Below, piece after piece: positions 17,390-25,405 of a stretch of DNA of 64,000 bases. Where the stretch lies: positions 1 through 64,000 of the forward strand of contig JAEZTJ010000102.1 in the NCBI GenBank assembly GCA_023421505.1. The letters run 5' to 3'. A model generated the notes under the pieces. That model made no database searches and had not been told where the DNA came from. It saw only the letters and a list, made by a program, of their open reading frames with translations. The stretch's first letter is position 1. The number at the start of each line of letters is the position of its first letter. The position numbers and the translations under genes are program-made. Source of the DNA: Bacillota bacterium (GTDB taxonomy: Bacteria > Bacillota > Clostridia > Lachnospirales > Lachnospiraceae).

Positions 17390-18298
17390 ATGAAAAATAA
17401 TGATGTATATCTTTATGGAATGATTTTAATTACAAACAGCTTTCTTCTTAAGGATTCCTATCCTGAACCTGATACTTACGGAGAGATCCAAATGAGATAC
17501 CGGTTGCCCGGAGGAGAAACCGGCACGGCTGCGACAATTCTATCTAATTTAGACTGTAGTATAATATTAAACGGTACGAACATGGGGAAGAATACCTATT
17601 CGGAGATAATTGATTTCTATAAGGATAAATCTGTTGATACAAGCAGATTATACCTTGATAAAACCTTTGATGGTCTGGAGGATTATGTTATTATTGATCA
17701 AAGCACCAGAACTCCTTTTGGAACCTTTGGCGATTATTATACGAATAGCTTCAAGAGATGGAATGTGCCTCTTGAAGAAGATATCCTTCGGTCTAAGGTG
17801 GTCGGACTTGACCCTTGGTTTGAGGATATGTCATTAAAAATAGTTGATATATGTAAAAGCAATAGTATTCCCTATATCACAATAGATTGCCCCTACGATA
17901 GTGAGTATCATAAGAATTGCACTGTTAATATACTATCGAATGAATTTCTATCTGTTAACTATCCTAAGGAAGATCGTAACGAAATATTTCAAAAATATAT
18001 AGAACATACGAATGGCCTTGTTATCTTTACTTTAGGCTCTAAGGATATTTTATACGGACGCAAATGTGATGAAAAAGGAAGCCTGCCGAAGCATTTTAAA
18101 CCATATTCTGTTAAGGTGGTTAGTACGCTTGGTGCCGGTGACAGCTTTAAAGCGGGTTGTATCTATGCTGTACTTAACGACTGGAAGGATGATGATATCG
18201 TACGCTTTGCTGCTGCTACTGCAGCTTGTGCGTGTACGGCTTTCCCTCTTCCGCTTAATCCGCCAAGTTTAATTAAGATTAATTCCCTTCTTTCGTAA
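17390..18298 (+). CDS. PfkB-family carbohydrate kinase
   Basis: 302 aa. The N-terminal substrate region has RLPGGETGTAATILSNLD, and the C-terminal PfkB signature 2 reads STLGAGDSFKAGC, with the catalytic-base Asp and anion-hole glycines. It phosphorylates a sugar or nucleoside with ATP in the cytosol; the substrate (ribose, fructose, ketodeoxy-acid or other) is not readable. The correct start is ATG 17390 (MKNNDVYLYG), with GGAGGG 5 bases upstream. An in-frame extension back to 17261 would only translate the tandem repeats. Its last 20 bp overlap the convergent DUF3267 gene, which also starts in a copy of the same repeat. Confidence 0.87.
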   Translation: MKNNDVYLYGMILITNSFLLKDSYPEPDTYGEIQMRYRLPGGETGTAATILSNLDCSIILNGTNMGKNTYSEIIDFYKDKSVDTSRLYLDKTFDGLEDYVIIDQSTRTPFGTFGDYYTNSFKRWNVPLEEDILRSKVVGLDPWFEDMSLKIVDICKSNSIPYITIDCPYDSEYHKNCTVNILSNEFLSVNYPKEDRNEIFQKYIEHTNGLVIFTLGSKDILYGRKCDEKGSLPKHFKPYSVKVVSTLGAGDSFKAGCIYAVLNDWKDDDIVRFAAATAACACTAFPLPLNPPSLIKINSLLS

Positions 18299-18902
18299 AT
18301 GCAACAAAACCACATTCTGTGGGATGGTCAAGCAGCATACCACCGTGATATGGAAAAGACTTACATACAATAGTAGTATCTCCTCCGGCAGACAAGATAT
18401 TAAAAATTCCAATCACAAAAAGTATATCATTATGAAAAAGCGTTCCCAGAAGCGTTATACCAATTCCAAGAATGAAAAATGGCATAAGGGAGCCCAGTAA
18501 ATAACTGCTGTATTTGAGCGGTTCTTTACAGTGACAATAAGGTGTCAACAGCTCCCTCATGATACCAAAATGAATACTCTTCCACTTATTCTTGCAATAA
18601 AAATGCCACGTGAAGCCATGAAGGAATTCATGAATCGGTATGGAAATAATCAATAGCAAAATGAATATGAAATATCCTGTTAAACTAAATTCAAACTTTA
18701 ATTCACCCCATCTGCTAAGGTAGAATATCGCTGCGAGTAAGGCAAATGGGCCGGCTGTTACAAATGCATATATATTTGCCTTGATAACGGATATTGTACC
18801 GATATTAGCTTTGTATCCCTGCCTTAACATGTATTCCTGCTGCAGCATAAAATTATCAACTCTCATTTGCTTTTCGATTTCACTTTTATTCTTATCAGCC
18901 AT
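18279..18902 (-). CDS. DUF3267 putative zinc metalloprotease, membrane-embedded
   Basis: 207 aa. Two hydrophobic segments precede IPIHEFLHGFTW, an HExxH motif inside a membrane helix, and two more hydrophobic segments follow (LLGSLMPFFILGIGI and ILFVIGIFNILSAGGD). The late Asp in GGDTT may be a third metal ligand, as in site-2-protease-like families. This is the DUF3267 pattern (putative zincin peptidase). ATG 18902 is chosen because GGGAGG lies 6 bases upstream; the upstream frame to 18962 reads through the repeat. Substrate unknown. Confidence 0.8.
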   Translation of the reverse strand: MADKNKSEIEKQMRVDNFMLQQEYMLRQGYKANIGTISVIKANIYAFVTAGPFALLAAIFYLSRWGELKFEFSLTGYFIFILLLIISIPIHEFLHGFTWHFYCKNKWKSIHFGIMRELLTPYCHCKEPLKYSSYLLGSLMPFFILGIGITLLGTLFHNDILFVIGIFNILSAGGDTTIVCKSFPYHGGMLLDHPTECGFVAFTKEGN

Positions 18903-18952
18903 ATTAACCTCCCTGCCGCCATAACCTGCGCATTTGGGCAGCGCACAAAAGC
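18903..18952 (-). repeat. ribosome-site repeat, subfamily 1 copy, leader of the DUF3267 gene
   Basis: The minus strand has TTTTGTGCGCTGCCCAAAT, then GCGCAGG, a GGCGGCAG block and GGGAGGTTAAT before the ATG. It matches the last copy upstream of the PfkB gene almost base for base, including the TTAAT-ATG spacing. Confidence 0.8.
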
Positions 18953-18992
18953 TTCTATTCATTATATTAGCAGATTAAGAAATTACTGCAAG

Positions 18993-19877
18993 TTAAATAT
19001 GAAGTATCGCTTTCATGCAATTCATCGCAGAAATATTTTTGTCCTTTACCTCCAGCATAATATCTAGATCTTGATTCGGTAATTGCTTATAATAATTCAG
19101 AAATTCTTCTATATTAATCGTATCAGAATGACTACCCGGTTTTGCATTTTCCTTTTGTTGAGAATAGTGGATCTTCTGTAAACCATCCTTCTTGAACCAG
19201 GTTCTGCCACTGCGTGTGATCCACTCAGAATCAGACAAAGTATTAACCGGCGGGTTAAGTAGATGATGCAGATTATCAAACACAACAGGGGCACTGGTTT
19301 CATATGAAATTTGAAGAATATCTTCTATATTATAATTCCTATCATCATTTTCAATTACCAGTCTGCTTTTTATGCTCTCTGGAAGCTGGTTATAATTAGA
19401 CACAAAGGTTCTAATTGCTTTCTCCTTATTTCCATAACATCCTCCAATATGAAGCACCAGCTTGCACTTTGAATCTGCTCCCAGTGAACTTAAGAAGCGA
19501 TCATGATAGTTAAGATCCTTGTATGCATTCTGAACTACCTTCTCCTCCGGAGAATTTAGAACCGTATATTGTCCCGGATGCATCGAAACCCGAATTCCGG
19601 ATTGCTTGATTTTCTCACCAATTCGGGCTAACTTTTCCTCATAATCCTCCCACCATCGGATCTGATTCACCGGGTGAGAACCAAAAGGTATTATATCTGA
19701 ACTGATTCGAAAAAGCATAATTTTGTTTTTACTATTATAATCAATTATATTCGTTAAGGCTTCCAGATTTTTAATCGTAATATAACGTAATTTTTCATCC
19801 ATTGCATTTCTAAGAATACATCTTGATAATTCAGTACCGTATACTCCTATCGTCAGACATGCATAACCAATTGCCAC
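18993..19877 (-). CDS. uvsE: UV DNA damage endonuclease
   Basis: 294-aa TIM-barrel endonuclease that nicks DNA 5' to UV photoproducts and abasic sites, an alternative to UvrABC. Family blocks seen: IGYACL at the N-terminus, RISSDIIPFGSH, SMHPGQYTVLNS, LHIGGCYGNKE, LVIENDD and VVFDNLHH, which hold the metal-binding His and Glu residues. The most likely start is GTG 19877, with AAGGAGG 7 bases upstream; GTG 19883 is too close to that site. It lies 31 bp after the DUF6179 gene and may be read from the same message. With splB at 50 kb it is the second UV-repair gene in the window. Confidence 0.9.
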   Translation of the reverse strand: MAIGYACLTIGVYGTELSRCILRNAMDEKLRYITIKNLEALTNIIDYNSKNKIMLFRISSDIIPFGSHPVNQIRWWEDYEEKLARIGEKIKQSGIRVSMHPGQYTVLNSPEEKVVQNAYKDLNYHDRFLSSLGADSKCKLVLHIGGCYGNKEKAIRTFVSNYNQLPESIKSRLVIENDDRNYNIEDILQISYETSAPVVFDNLHHLLNPPVNTLSDSEWITRSGRTWFKKDGLQKIHYSQQKENAKPGSHSDTINIEEFLNYYKQLPNQDLDIMLEVKDKNISAMNCMKAILHI

Positions 19878-19908
19878 TGTCACCCCTCCTTACAACTGAT
19901 GGGACATT

Positions 19909-21207
19909 CTAAAGACTCATTTTCAGGAATATTCTCTGCCACTCTTTCTCAGGATGATAATCCTTCCACTCCTCCAGCCCGGCGTCCTCTCTTATATACT
20001 TCCATATAATTGATTTTTCAGTGTCCTGAAGCATATGAAATACCTCAACATACTCCTCGCCATAAAAGCATTCATTAAGAAGCTCAATAAAATCCCTTAA
20101 ACTATTTATTTTCTCCCGGATTAAAGTAAGTTTTTCGGCTACCGTTTTCCTACCTGATAATTCCTCGATTAATTCTCTTAGCTTATCATCCTCCATAGAT
20201 ATTCCGTCTTCAAAAATATCTCCCTCTTCTTCCTCACTGTTATGAAAGGAAATAAATATTTTAGACAAAGTATCTGTCTGTAGATTCGAATTTATTCTAA
20301 TTGCAAGTGGTTCCATCAAAAAACCGGCATAACTTATTATGTCATTTTTCAGATTTAACTCTATGCTCACCCTTTCGAAGGCTTTTTCAAGCTTTTCCTT
20401 CACCTCCTGAATACTTAGGTGATGAAAATATTTTTTCAGCCAGCTACACTCTGCTGGTGTAATATTAAGCTTTGTAAGTTCTGTCCCAAGCAATTCGCAG
20501 CCTAATACATTAGTAAGCACCAATTCAAAAATATTGATTAACATATGCTCCGCTTCCTTATCAAATCCTTTTAACAGCAGATTAATATTTTCAGTCGGAA
20601 AAAGTATAAAAAAATTATTTTCGATTGACAGATGATAGATATAATCGTATGCACTTTCCACTCCGAGCAGTTCTGTTTCGGGACGTAACAGTGGGTAATC
20701 TACACTTCCTGGAATGTCCTGAGCTGCGTATTCAATATTATAATCATGGAAGAAGGGAGGAATCCCTTCTAAAATTGTATCCTGATATGCGATATTTTCT
20801 ATCCTAAGACGATTATTCTGAAGATTTATTAATAATTGTGATGCTTCATTTTTTAATTCAGCAGCTGTATCCATGCCCTTATAAAATAGCTCTGATATTT
20901 TCTGGTTTTGCAGAAGCTCCAATTTTTCCTCCATATCGGGAATTGATTTTAGGTAAAGGCCCATACAGTATGTTATAGACTGCAATATTTCCTGCGCCTT
21001 TTCTACCGGTACTGAACTGCTTTCTCCGTTCGTATAGCGCTCTATCTCTTTACCTAAGAGTTCAATTATCTCTAATTGTATTCTCTCTATCTGTACTTGA
21101 CTGAATATCCCCTGTATGCAAGCCTCTTGAAATAGTGCTTGAAAATATAAGCTCTGATTTAACGATATCTCGTTAATTGGTTTGAATTTTTTTATCTCAT
21201 TCATCAT
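19909..21207 (-). CDS. DUF6179-like protein, unknown function
   Basis: 432 aa, largely alpha-helical and acidic, with no signal peptide or membrane segment. It resembles the DUF6179 family of Clostridia as I recall it; this was not checked. Notable segments are FKPINEISLNQSLYFQALFQEA near the start, an acidic loop (SEEEEGDIFEDGI) around residue 340, and EEWKDYHPEKEWQRIF at the C-terminus. It follows the DUF6323-like gene by 69 bp on the same strand. The start has GAGG in the repeat-derived leader. No catalytic motif was recognised. Confidence 0.65.
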   Translation of the reverse strand: MMNEIKKFKPINEISLNQSLYFQALFQEACIQGIFSQVQIERIQLEIIELLGKEIERYTNGESSSVPVEKAQEILQSITYCMGLYLKSIPDMEEKLELLQNQKISELFYKGMDTAAELKNEASQLLINLQNNRLRIENIAYQDTILEGIPPFFHDYNIEYAAQDIPGSVDYPLLRPETELLGVESAYDYIYHLSIENNFFILFPTENINLLLKGFDKEAEHMLINIFELVLTNVLGCELLGTELTKLNITPAECSWLKKYFHHLSIQEVKEKLEKAFERVSIELNLKNDIISYAGFLMEPLAIRINSNLQTDTLSKIFISFHNSEEEEGDIFEDGISMEDDKLRELIEELSGRKTVAEKLTLIREKINSLRDFIELLNECFYGEEYVEVFHMLQDTEKSIIWKYIREDAGLEEWKDYHPEKEWQRIFLKMSL

Positions 21208-21262
21208 ACTTTACCTCATTCCTACGCTGCTTATTTGATCGCTTGCGAGACAATGCACATCT
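21208..21262 (-). repeat. ribosome-site repeat, subfamily 2 copy, leader of the DUF6179 gene
   Basis: The minus strand reads TGTGCATTGTCTCGCAAGCG, then AAATAAGCAGCGTAGGAATG and GAGGTAAAGT-ATG. It matches the leader of the DUF2201 gene (ATGCGCATAATCTCGCAAAG ... TTAAGCAGCACAGAGG) over about 45 bp. Confidence 0.65.
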
Positions 21263-21276
21263 CTTACCCTATTCTT

Positions 21277-21786
21277 TTAATCATATTCCTCTCTGTCCCA
21301 ATCTAAATACTCCACATAATTATCTTCGTAACCGCTATAGTCTTTATACTCCTTCGTTCCATATCTGATATCTCTGCAATAATTTTCCAGTATACTTGTA
21401 CTTAAGTATTCAATGGAGCCTTGACATTCGTCGTCAAAGTATTTCTTCATGATACCGATTAGTTCATCATCTGAAAGCTCTTCCAACGCTTCATTTTTAA
21501 AATAATAAAAGCATTCCTGCAGCCGCATCAGAGTCTCAGTAAAATTATCTTGATTGATAAATGGGGAATCAGCAAATTCTATGATGATTTTTTGAATTAC
21601 CCCACCGCCGAACTCAATACGTCCGCTTTTTTCCAGGGCCTCCTTACGGTTTTCCAATAACTCATGAATATCGGCTTCGGTTAATTGTAAGCCAAACCTT
21701 TCCGTATAATCATTACACTTCCTGATTTCCGTAAGCATATGTTGATTTAAGAGTGCTACCGGTAGAAACATAAATTGCTCAGACAT
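21277..21786 (-). CDS. DUF6323-like protein, unknown function
   Basis: 169 aa, soluble, alpha-helical and acidic at the C-terminus (YSGYEDNYVEYLDWDREEYD). It resembles the DUF6323 family, which I recall beside DUF6179 genes; not verified. ATG 21786 (MSEQFMFLP) has GAAAGG 9 bases upstream and is preferred over the in-frame start at 21828, which overlaps the -35 box of a plus-strand promoter. Its neighbours are DUF6179 downstream and the MoxR/DUF2201 unit upstream, so a shared pathway is likely but unproven. Confidence 0.65.
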   Translation of the reverse strand: MSEQFMFLPVALLNQHMLTEIRKCNDYTERFGLQLTEADIHELLENRKEALEKSGRIEFGGGVIQKIIIEFADSPFINQDNFTETLMRLQECFYYFKNEALEELSDDELIGIMKKYFDDECQGSIEYLSTSILENYCRDIRYGTKEYKDYSGYEDNYVEYLDWDREEYD

Positions 21787-21821
21787 AAAACACAACCTTT
21801 CATATTTTTTTAAAAGGGGTA

Positions 21822-21850
21822 TTGACAATCATGTAATTATGTGCTATGAT
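21822..21850 (+). promoter_or_regulatory. near-consensus SigA promoter of an orphan small transcript
   Basis: TTGACA (21822-21827), exactly 17 bp, then TATGAT (21845-21850). Transcription would start near 21857. No gene on the plus strand follows; the transcript meets a terminator within 100 bases. Confidence 0.75.
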
Positions 21851-21856
21851 TATTTT

Positions 21857-21951
21857 GGAATTATATGATGTTGTATAATCAGCACGGTAATAATAAGTAA
21901 TTCTACTATTCATTTGATGAAATGTCAACTGATTTTTTCAGTTGCTTTTTT
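21857..21951 (+). ncRNA. candidate small RNA, about 95 nt
   Basis: It is bounded by the promoter above and an intrinsic terminator (CAACTGA 21926-21932 / TCAGTTG 21938-21944, then CTTTTTT). In between are two small hairpins: TGAT/ATCA around 21866-21881 and CATTT-GATG-AAATG at 21911-21924. The only frame is 11 codons from ATG 21865, with no ribosome site. It would be antisense to any minus-strand transcript running from the MoxR/DUF2201 unit into DUF6323. No known RNA family was recognised. Confidence 0.55.
21926..21951 (+). terminator. terminator of the small transcript
   Basis: A perfect 7-bp stem (CAACTGA / TCAGTTG) with a 5-base loop, followed by CTTTTTTATT. Confidence 0.85.
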
Positions 21952-21959
21952 ATTGCTAA

Positions 21960-22016
21960 AAAAGTCATATAACTGATGTTTAAGAACTGTGCTCAAATAT
22001 CAGTTATATGACTTTT
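21960..22016. terminator. strong hairpin terminator after the 118-aa gene
   Basis: A perfect 18-bp stem (21960-21977 with 21999-22016; the core is GTCATATAACTGAT) with A-runs on one side and T-runs on the other. It lies 100 bp past the stop of the 118-aa gene and back to back with the small-RNA terminator. Confidence 0.8.
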
Positions 22017-22116
22017 CTCATAAAAGCTGCAAACCACTTACACAACATGACTGCCCTTTGAATTAGTATTTCTATTTATTTAGTCCCGTATTGATTCGTT
22101 ACTTAGTTACTTGTCT

Positions 22117-22473
22117 TTATTCATACACGACCTTATCATCCTCACTGTCAAGATTTAATATAACATGATACGATGATAATGCCGTAATTCTTATCACTAC
22201 CCTACCCTTCAGCTTTTCCCTGTATTTGGCTTTTAATTTTTTAAACAAATCATAAAAACCCTCATCCAGTACAATATCCGAGGCATCATTATAATCTATG
22301 GTAACAAGGTTTTCTGCTTTCACAATAACAGGCTTCCTATCAAAAGATGAATTTTTAGTATGCAGAAGTTTTTTTAACGGACTGGTCGGTAGTAACAATT
22401 CTCTGGTAAAGCTTACCTGATCGAATTTTAATTGTCCCCCCGAAAGAATATATTGCATGGTCAAATTAGTCAC
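22117..22473 (-). CDS. 118-aa protein coupled to the MoxR/DUF2201 genes, unknown function
   Basis: Not recognised. 118 aa, soluble and basic in the middle (DLFKKLKAKYREKLKGRVVIR), with an alternating beta-rich C-terminus. Its GTG start at 22473 overlaps the stop of the DUF2201 gene (GTGA), which implies translational coupling and a shared complex or pathway. The ribosome site GAGG is closer to this GTG than usual, so TTG 22464 is an alternative start. It is followed by a strong terminator, making it the last gene of a three-gene unit. Confidence 0.7.
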   Translation of the reverse strand: MTNLTMQYILSGGQLKFDQVSFTRELLLPTSPLKKLLHTKNSSFDRKPVIVKAENLVTIDYNDASDIVLDEGFYDLFKKLKAKYREKLKGRVVIRITALSSYHVILNLDSEDDKVVYE

Positions 22474-23600
22474 CCCTCAAAATTAATAACAGAGCCATAT
22501 CTGGCAGGTTTCTTGGAATTCTTTGTTAATACCCATAATGTATTCTGATTTACATTTTCAGGTGCTTCACCATCGCCATCTGTAAAAATTATTACTAAAG
22601 GTATCTTACGCTCATCAGCTAATTGAAAAACTGGTCTAAAATCCGTTCCTCCTCGTTTTGCTCTCTTATTATCTATCATAAAGGTATTTAAGGGTACGGG
22701 CTCAGAACAGCTGGTATCAAATCTGGTTACAACCATTGACGTACCGGTAATCTTGCTGATCTCCGAAAGCTCATGGTAAAATTCCTTAACCAGTGTATCA
22801 GATATAGAACCACTCTCATCAATTGCTATCAGTGCATTCACTCCGACTGAGCGTTTCGTGCCAGGTAAGTCATCATATCTTCTTGATTGTCTTTTGTAGG
22901 ATTTACGAGTAATCATTTTCCCTCTTCCTGTTAAAAATCTCTTCAGGATTACTCGCCAATCAATTTTAATATCCTTATATGCCTCGCTGATTCCATCCTC
23001 TAGTTCCGTAGGGATTTCACCTTCTGCTTCTATTTCGGAATAATTTTGTGCCAGATTATTCTTTAATGCACTGATTTCTGAGGAAGATGCTGTATCCTCT
23101 GATAGCTTCTGCACCTTAAGCTGTTTCCCTCCTTCTGAAATCAAGATATTATCTCCCTCTATAGCAGTAAAGGAAATAAACTCCTCCATATCACTTATTA
23201 TGTCGTAATAATACTCTGCATTTTTATTTCTTTCTAAGGAAAGCTTTAGCTTCTTTTCGATTCTCTCTACTGTAGCTGCTTCTTCTATAATATATTGAGC
23301 GGGAAGAATTTCATTCACTGCCATATCACAGGCAGTTGACCATAATATAAGCTCCCGCCCGCCCCTTCGGTATTGATGAAGTAAAATTACATGTAAAAGC
23401 TCATGAAGAACCGTACCCATTTTATGCTGAGTTGACAGTCCATCAAACCAAGATGGATTATAATATATTATCAATTCAGGGATAGAAGCCATTTTGATCG
23501 TAGGAAACTGATCTGTTTCAACAATCGATACCGAAGCTGCAATATATCCATAAAAGGGCTGCTCTATCAGAAGTTTTACTATAACATCTTGAATTTTCAT
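22470..23600 (-). CDS. DUF2201 putative metallopeptidase with VWA-like domain
   Basis: 376 aa. The N-terminal domain has VLHELLHVILLHQYRRGG, an HExxH zinc-peptidase motif at residues 66-70. A variable acidic linker (about 140-210) separates it from a C-terminal VWA-like domain with the MIDAS residues DESGS (261-265), GGTDF and FTDGDG. This is the DUF2201/VWA-like partner commonly paired with MoxR ATPases, where the ATPase remodels targets presented by the VWA protein. ATG 23600 is chosen because GAGGTGAGG precedes it; the upstream in-frame extension would translate the repeat in the leader. It follows the MoxR gene on the same strand. Confidence 0.88.
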   Translation of the reverse strand: MKIQDVIVKLLIEQPFYGYIAASVSIVETDQFPTIKMASIPELIIYYNPSWFDGLSTQHKMGTVLHELLHVILLHQYRRGGRELILWSTACDMAVNEILPAQYIIEEAATVERIEKKLKLSLERNKNAEYYYDIISDMEEFISFTAIEGDNILISEGGKQLKVQKLSEDTASSSEISALKNNLAQNYSEIEAEGEIPTELEDGISEAYKDIKIDWRVILKRFLTGRGKMITRKSYKRQSRRYDDLPGTKRSVGVNALIAIDESGSISDTLVKEFYHELSEISKITGTSMVVTRFDTSCSEPVPLNTFMIDNKRAKRGGTDFRPVFQLADERKIPLVIIFTDGDGEAPENVNQNTLWVLTKNSKKPARYGSVINFEG

Positions 23601-23690
23601 GATATCCTCACCTCTGTGCTGCTTAATGACTCTCTTTGCGAGATTATGCGCATACCTAAGTTTGTGAATGCAGCACAGACACAAACTTGT
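23601..23690 (-). repeat. ribosome-site repeat, subfamily 2 copy, between moxR and DUF2201
   Basis: It contains AAGTTTGTG / CACAAACTT inverted arms, then TCTCGCAAAGAGTC, TTAAGCAGCACAG and the GAGGTGAGG ribosome site. The second half aligns with the leader of the DUF6179 gene. It fills nearly the whole 96-bp gap between two genes expected to be co-expressed. Confidence 0.6.
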
Positions 23691-23696
23691 CTACCA

Positions 23697-24776
23697 TTAT
23701 TCTGCTGTGACTATTTCCATAATCTTATCACTAATACTTTCAAAGATCTCTAGCCGCTCCATTAATTCTCCTGCTTCTTCCGGTCGATTTAAGGAAACAT
23801 ACTTGAAAAATAAAACTTGAAGCTCTTTAGGTAAATCATTAAGTAAGGCATTGATACTCTTTAAATGCTCCTCGCATAAAGAAAATCCAGCGATAATCTT
23901 CTTTATAATATAATTCATAATTTCAATGTGTCTGTCTTCCAGTAGTTTTATGATATCCGACTGTACTTCCTTATAATTTTCAAGAAGCTTCTGCGTGGTT
24001 GGAATTTTAATATCCCTGTTTCTGATAAAACCATAAAATGAGGATGCTGCCTGGGTTCCGACAATTCCGGCAATTAGTTCCCTCATTAACGCCTCCGAAA
24101 GCTTACAGTGATTAAGTAGCTCCTGTACCTTCGTCCAACCACGGGGAGTTGGGTATTTGGATAAAGCCGTTGAATCAGCTGCCTTCTTTACAACTAAAAG
24201 CATATCTGGGCAAGCCTCAAGGAATGCTAGTACATCATCATTTGGATCATTTTTTAATGAGTAGGTAATATAATCGTCTTTTTCGGCAATTACTTCTATT
24301 GAAATAAAGCGATCAATCATAGCATCATCTAGGGAATTAACCAAATAGTTCATAGTATCCGGATTCATGGTTACACCGATTGCCCAGCCCTCTGCAATAT
24401 CGTGGCCGTTAATTTTCTTCTCTAGCAATAAAGGATATAATACTGAGACTGTATCACTCGGAACACGATTAATTTCTTCGAGAACCAGTATTCCCTTTGA
24501 AGGATACATTCCCATTTCAACCGCCTGTCTGGTAGGAAGAAATTGGGGTGCAAGATAAACTGTAATGCCATGCTCTCTGTCCTTATCCGGCAGTCCCATA
24601 AAATCAGGTCCTTCCAAAGCGGCAGCATATAAATTAATATATCCAATTCCCAATTCGTCAGCACACTGTTTATATGCTGAGGTTTTACCAATTCCTCTTT
24701 CACTGATTAATGCTGTGACACATTTTGTATTTAAATACAGTTCCTTGATACATTCCTTTGCTTCATTAATTTTCAT
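23697..24776 (-). CDS. MoxR-family AAA+ ATPase
   Basis: 359 aa. Walker A is SERGIGKT (residues 25-32, the usual first Gly replaced by Ser), Walker B is LVLEEINR (97-104, Glu in place of the usual Asp), sensor 1 is VTMNPD, and sensor 2 lies around YPTPRGWTK. The insert near LEGPDFMGLP is typical of MoxR proteins. MoxR ATPases act as chaperones with VWA-domain partners, here the DUF2201 protein immediately downstream. The C-terminal helical region of some 120 residues is family-specific. The gene has GGGGGAG before its ATG and appears to be the first of the unit. Confidence 0.87.
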   Translation of the reverse strand: MKINEAKECIKELYLNTKCVTALISERGIGKTSAYKQCADELGIGYINLYAAALEGPDFMGLPDKDREHGITVYLAPQFLPTRQAVEMGMYPSKGILVLEEINRVPSDTVSVLYPLLLEKKINGHDIAEGWAIGVTMNPDTMNYLVNSLDDAMIDRFISIEVIAEKDDYITYSLKNDPNDDVLAFLEACPDMLLVVKKAADSTALSKYPTPRGWTKVQELLNHCKLSEALMRELIAGIVGTQAASSFYGFIRNRDIKIPTTQKLLENYKEVQSDIIKLLEDRHIEIMNYIIKKIIAGFSLCEEHLKSINALLNDLPKELQVLFFKYVSLNRPEEAGELMERLEIFESISDKIMEIVTAE

Positions 24777-24966
24777 AGAACTCCCCCGCTAATTGTTATT
24801 CTACTATTATTTTCCTATTGATTCTATCTCATTGTTAATATTTTGTCAATCCTAATCATATACAAAACCTTTATTTCTATCTTTGGAGAAGTATCTTTAC
24901 TGCTTTATTTTAAAATGGGCTGCTTCAATAGTAGTATGACATAAGCTTAGTTCCTTAATATGCACG

Positions 24967-25008
24967 GAAAAGGAGCAAATTACACTTAGTGTAACAGCTC
25001 CTTTTCTC
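24967..25008 (-). terminator. terminator after glnK
   Basis: GGAAAAGGAGC pairs with GCTCCTTTTCTCC around an inner TTACACTTAGTGTAA hairpin, 26 bp past the glnK stop. Confidence 0.75.
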
Positions 25009-25033
25009 CTCTTCCTATGAATTTAATATATAA

Positions 25034-25372
25034 TTATAAAGCACTTTCTCCACGTTCCTTTGTTCTAATTCTCACGCAATCTATTATCTCACTGATAAAT
25101 ATCTTTCCATCACCAAATTCTCCGGTACAGGCAACTGATGTAATCAAATCAATGATTTCTTCTAATTTATCATCTGATACCACCATTTTAATTTCCGTTT
25201 TTGGTAGTGTATTCATAATTACAGTATTGCCTCTGACATATTCGGTAAAACCATACTGTTTACCACAACCGAATACCTGATAAATCGTAATACCGCTAAT
25301 ATTATTTTTTATTAATGTATCCTTTAATACTTCCAGTTTCTCAGGTCTAATTATAGCTTCAATTTTTTTCAT
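25034..25372 (-). CDS. glnK: nitrogen regulatory protein P-II (GlnK type)
   Basis: 112-aa trimeric signal protein that binds ATP/ADP and 2-oxoglutarate and gates the ammonium channel encoded just upstream. Seen: MKKIEAIIRPEKLEVLKDTL at the start, the T-loop region GCGKQYGFTEYVRGNTVIMNTLPKTEI, and the B-loop TGEFGDGKIFI. The T-loop tyrosine that is uridylylated in enteric P-II proteins is valine here (RGNTV instead of RGAEY), so control is probably by ligand binding alone. It lies 33 bp downstream of amt in the standard amt-glnK order. Confidence 0.93.
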   Translation of the reverse strand: MKKIEAIIRPEKLEVLKDTLIKNNISGITIYQVFGCGKQYGFTEYVRGNTVIMNTLPKTEIKMVVSDDKLEEIIDLITSVACTGEFGDGKIFISEIIDCVRIRTKERGESAL

Positions 25373-25405
25373 AAATTTTACTCTCCTTTAAAAAGTCTGA
25401 TCGGA

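Noticed and set aside
22117..24776. MoxR/DUF2201 unit considered as a known defence system.
   Set aside because: MoxR-VWA pairs occur in some anti-phage systems, but no other defence genes, nucleases or mobile-element borders adjoin it; evidence is insufficient to call it defence.
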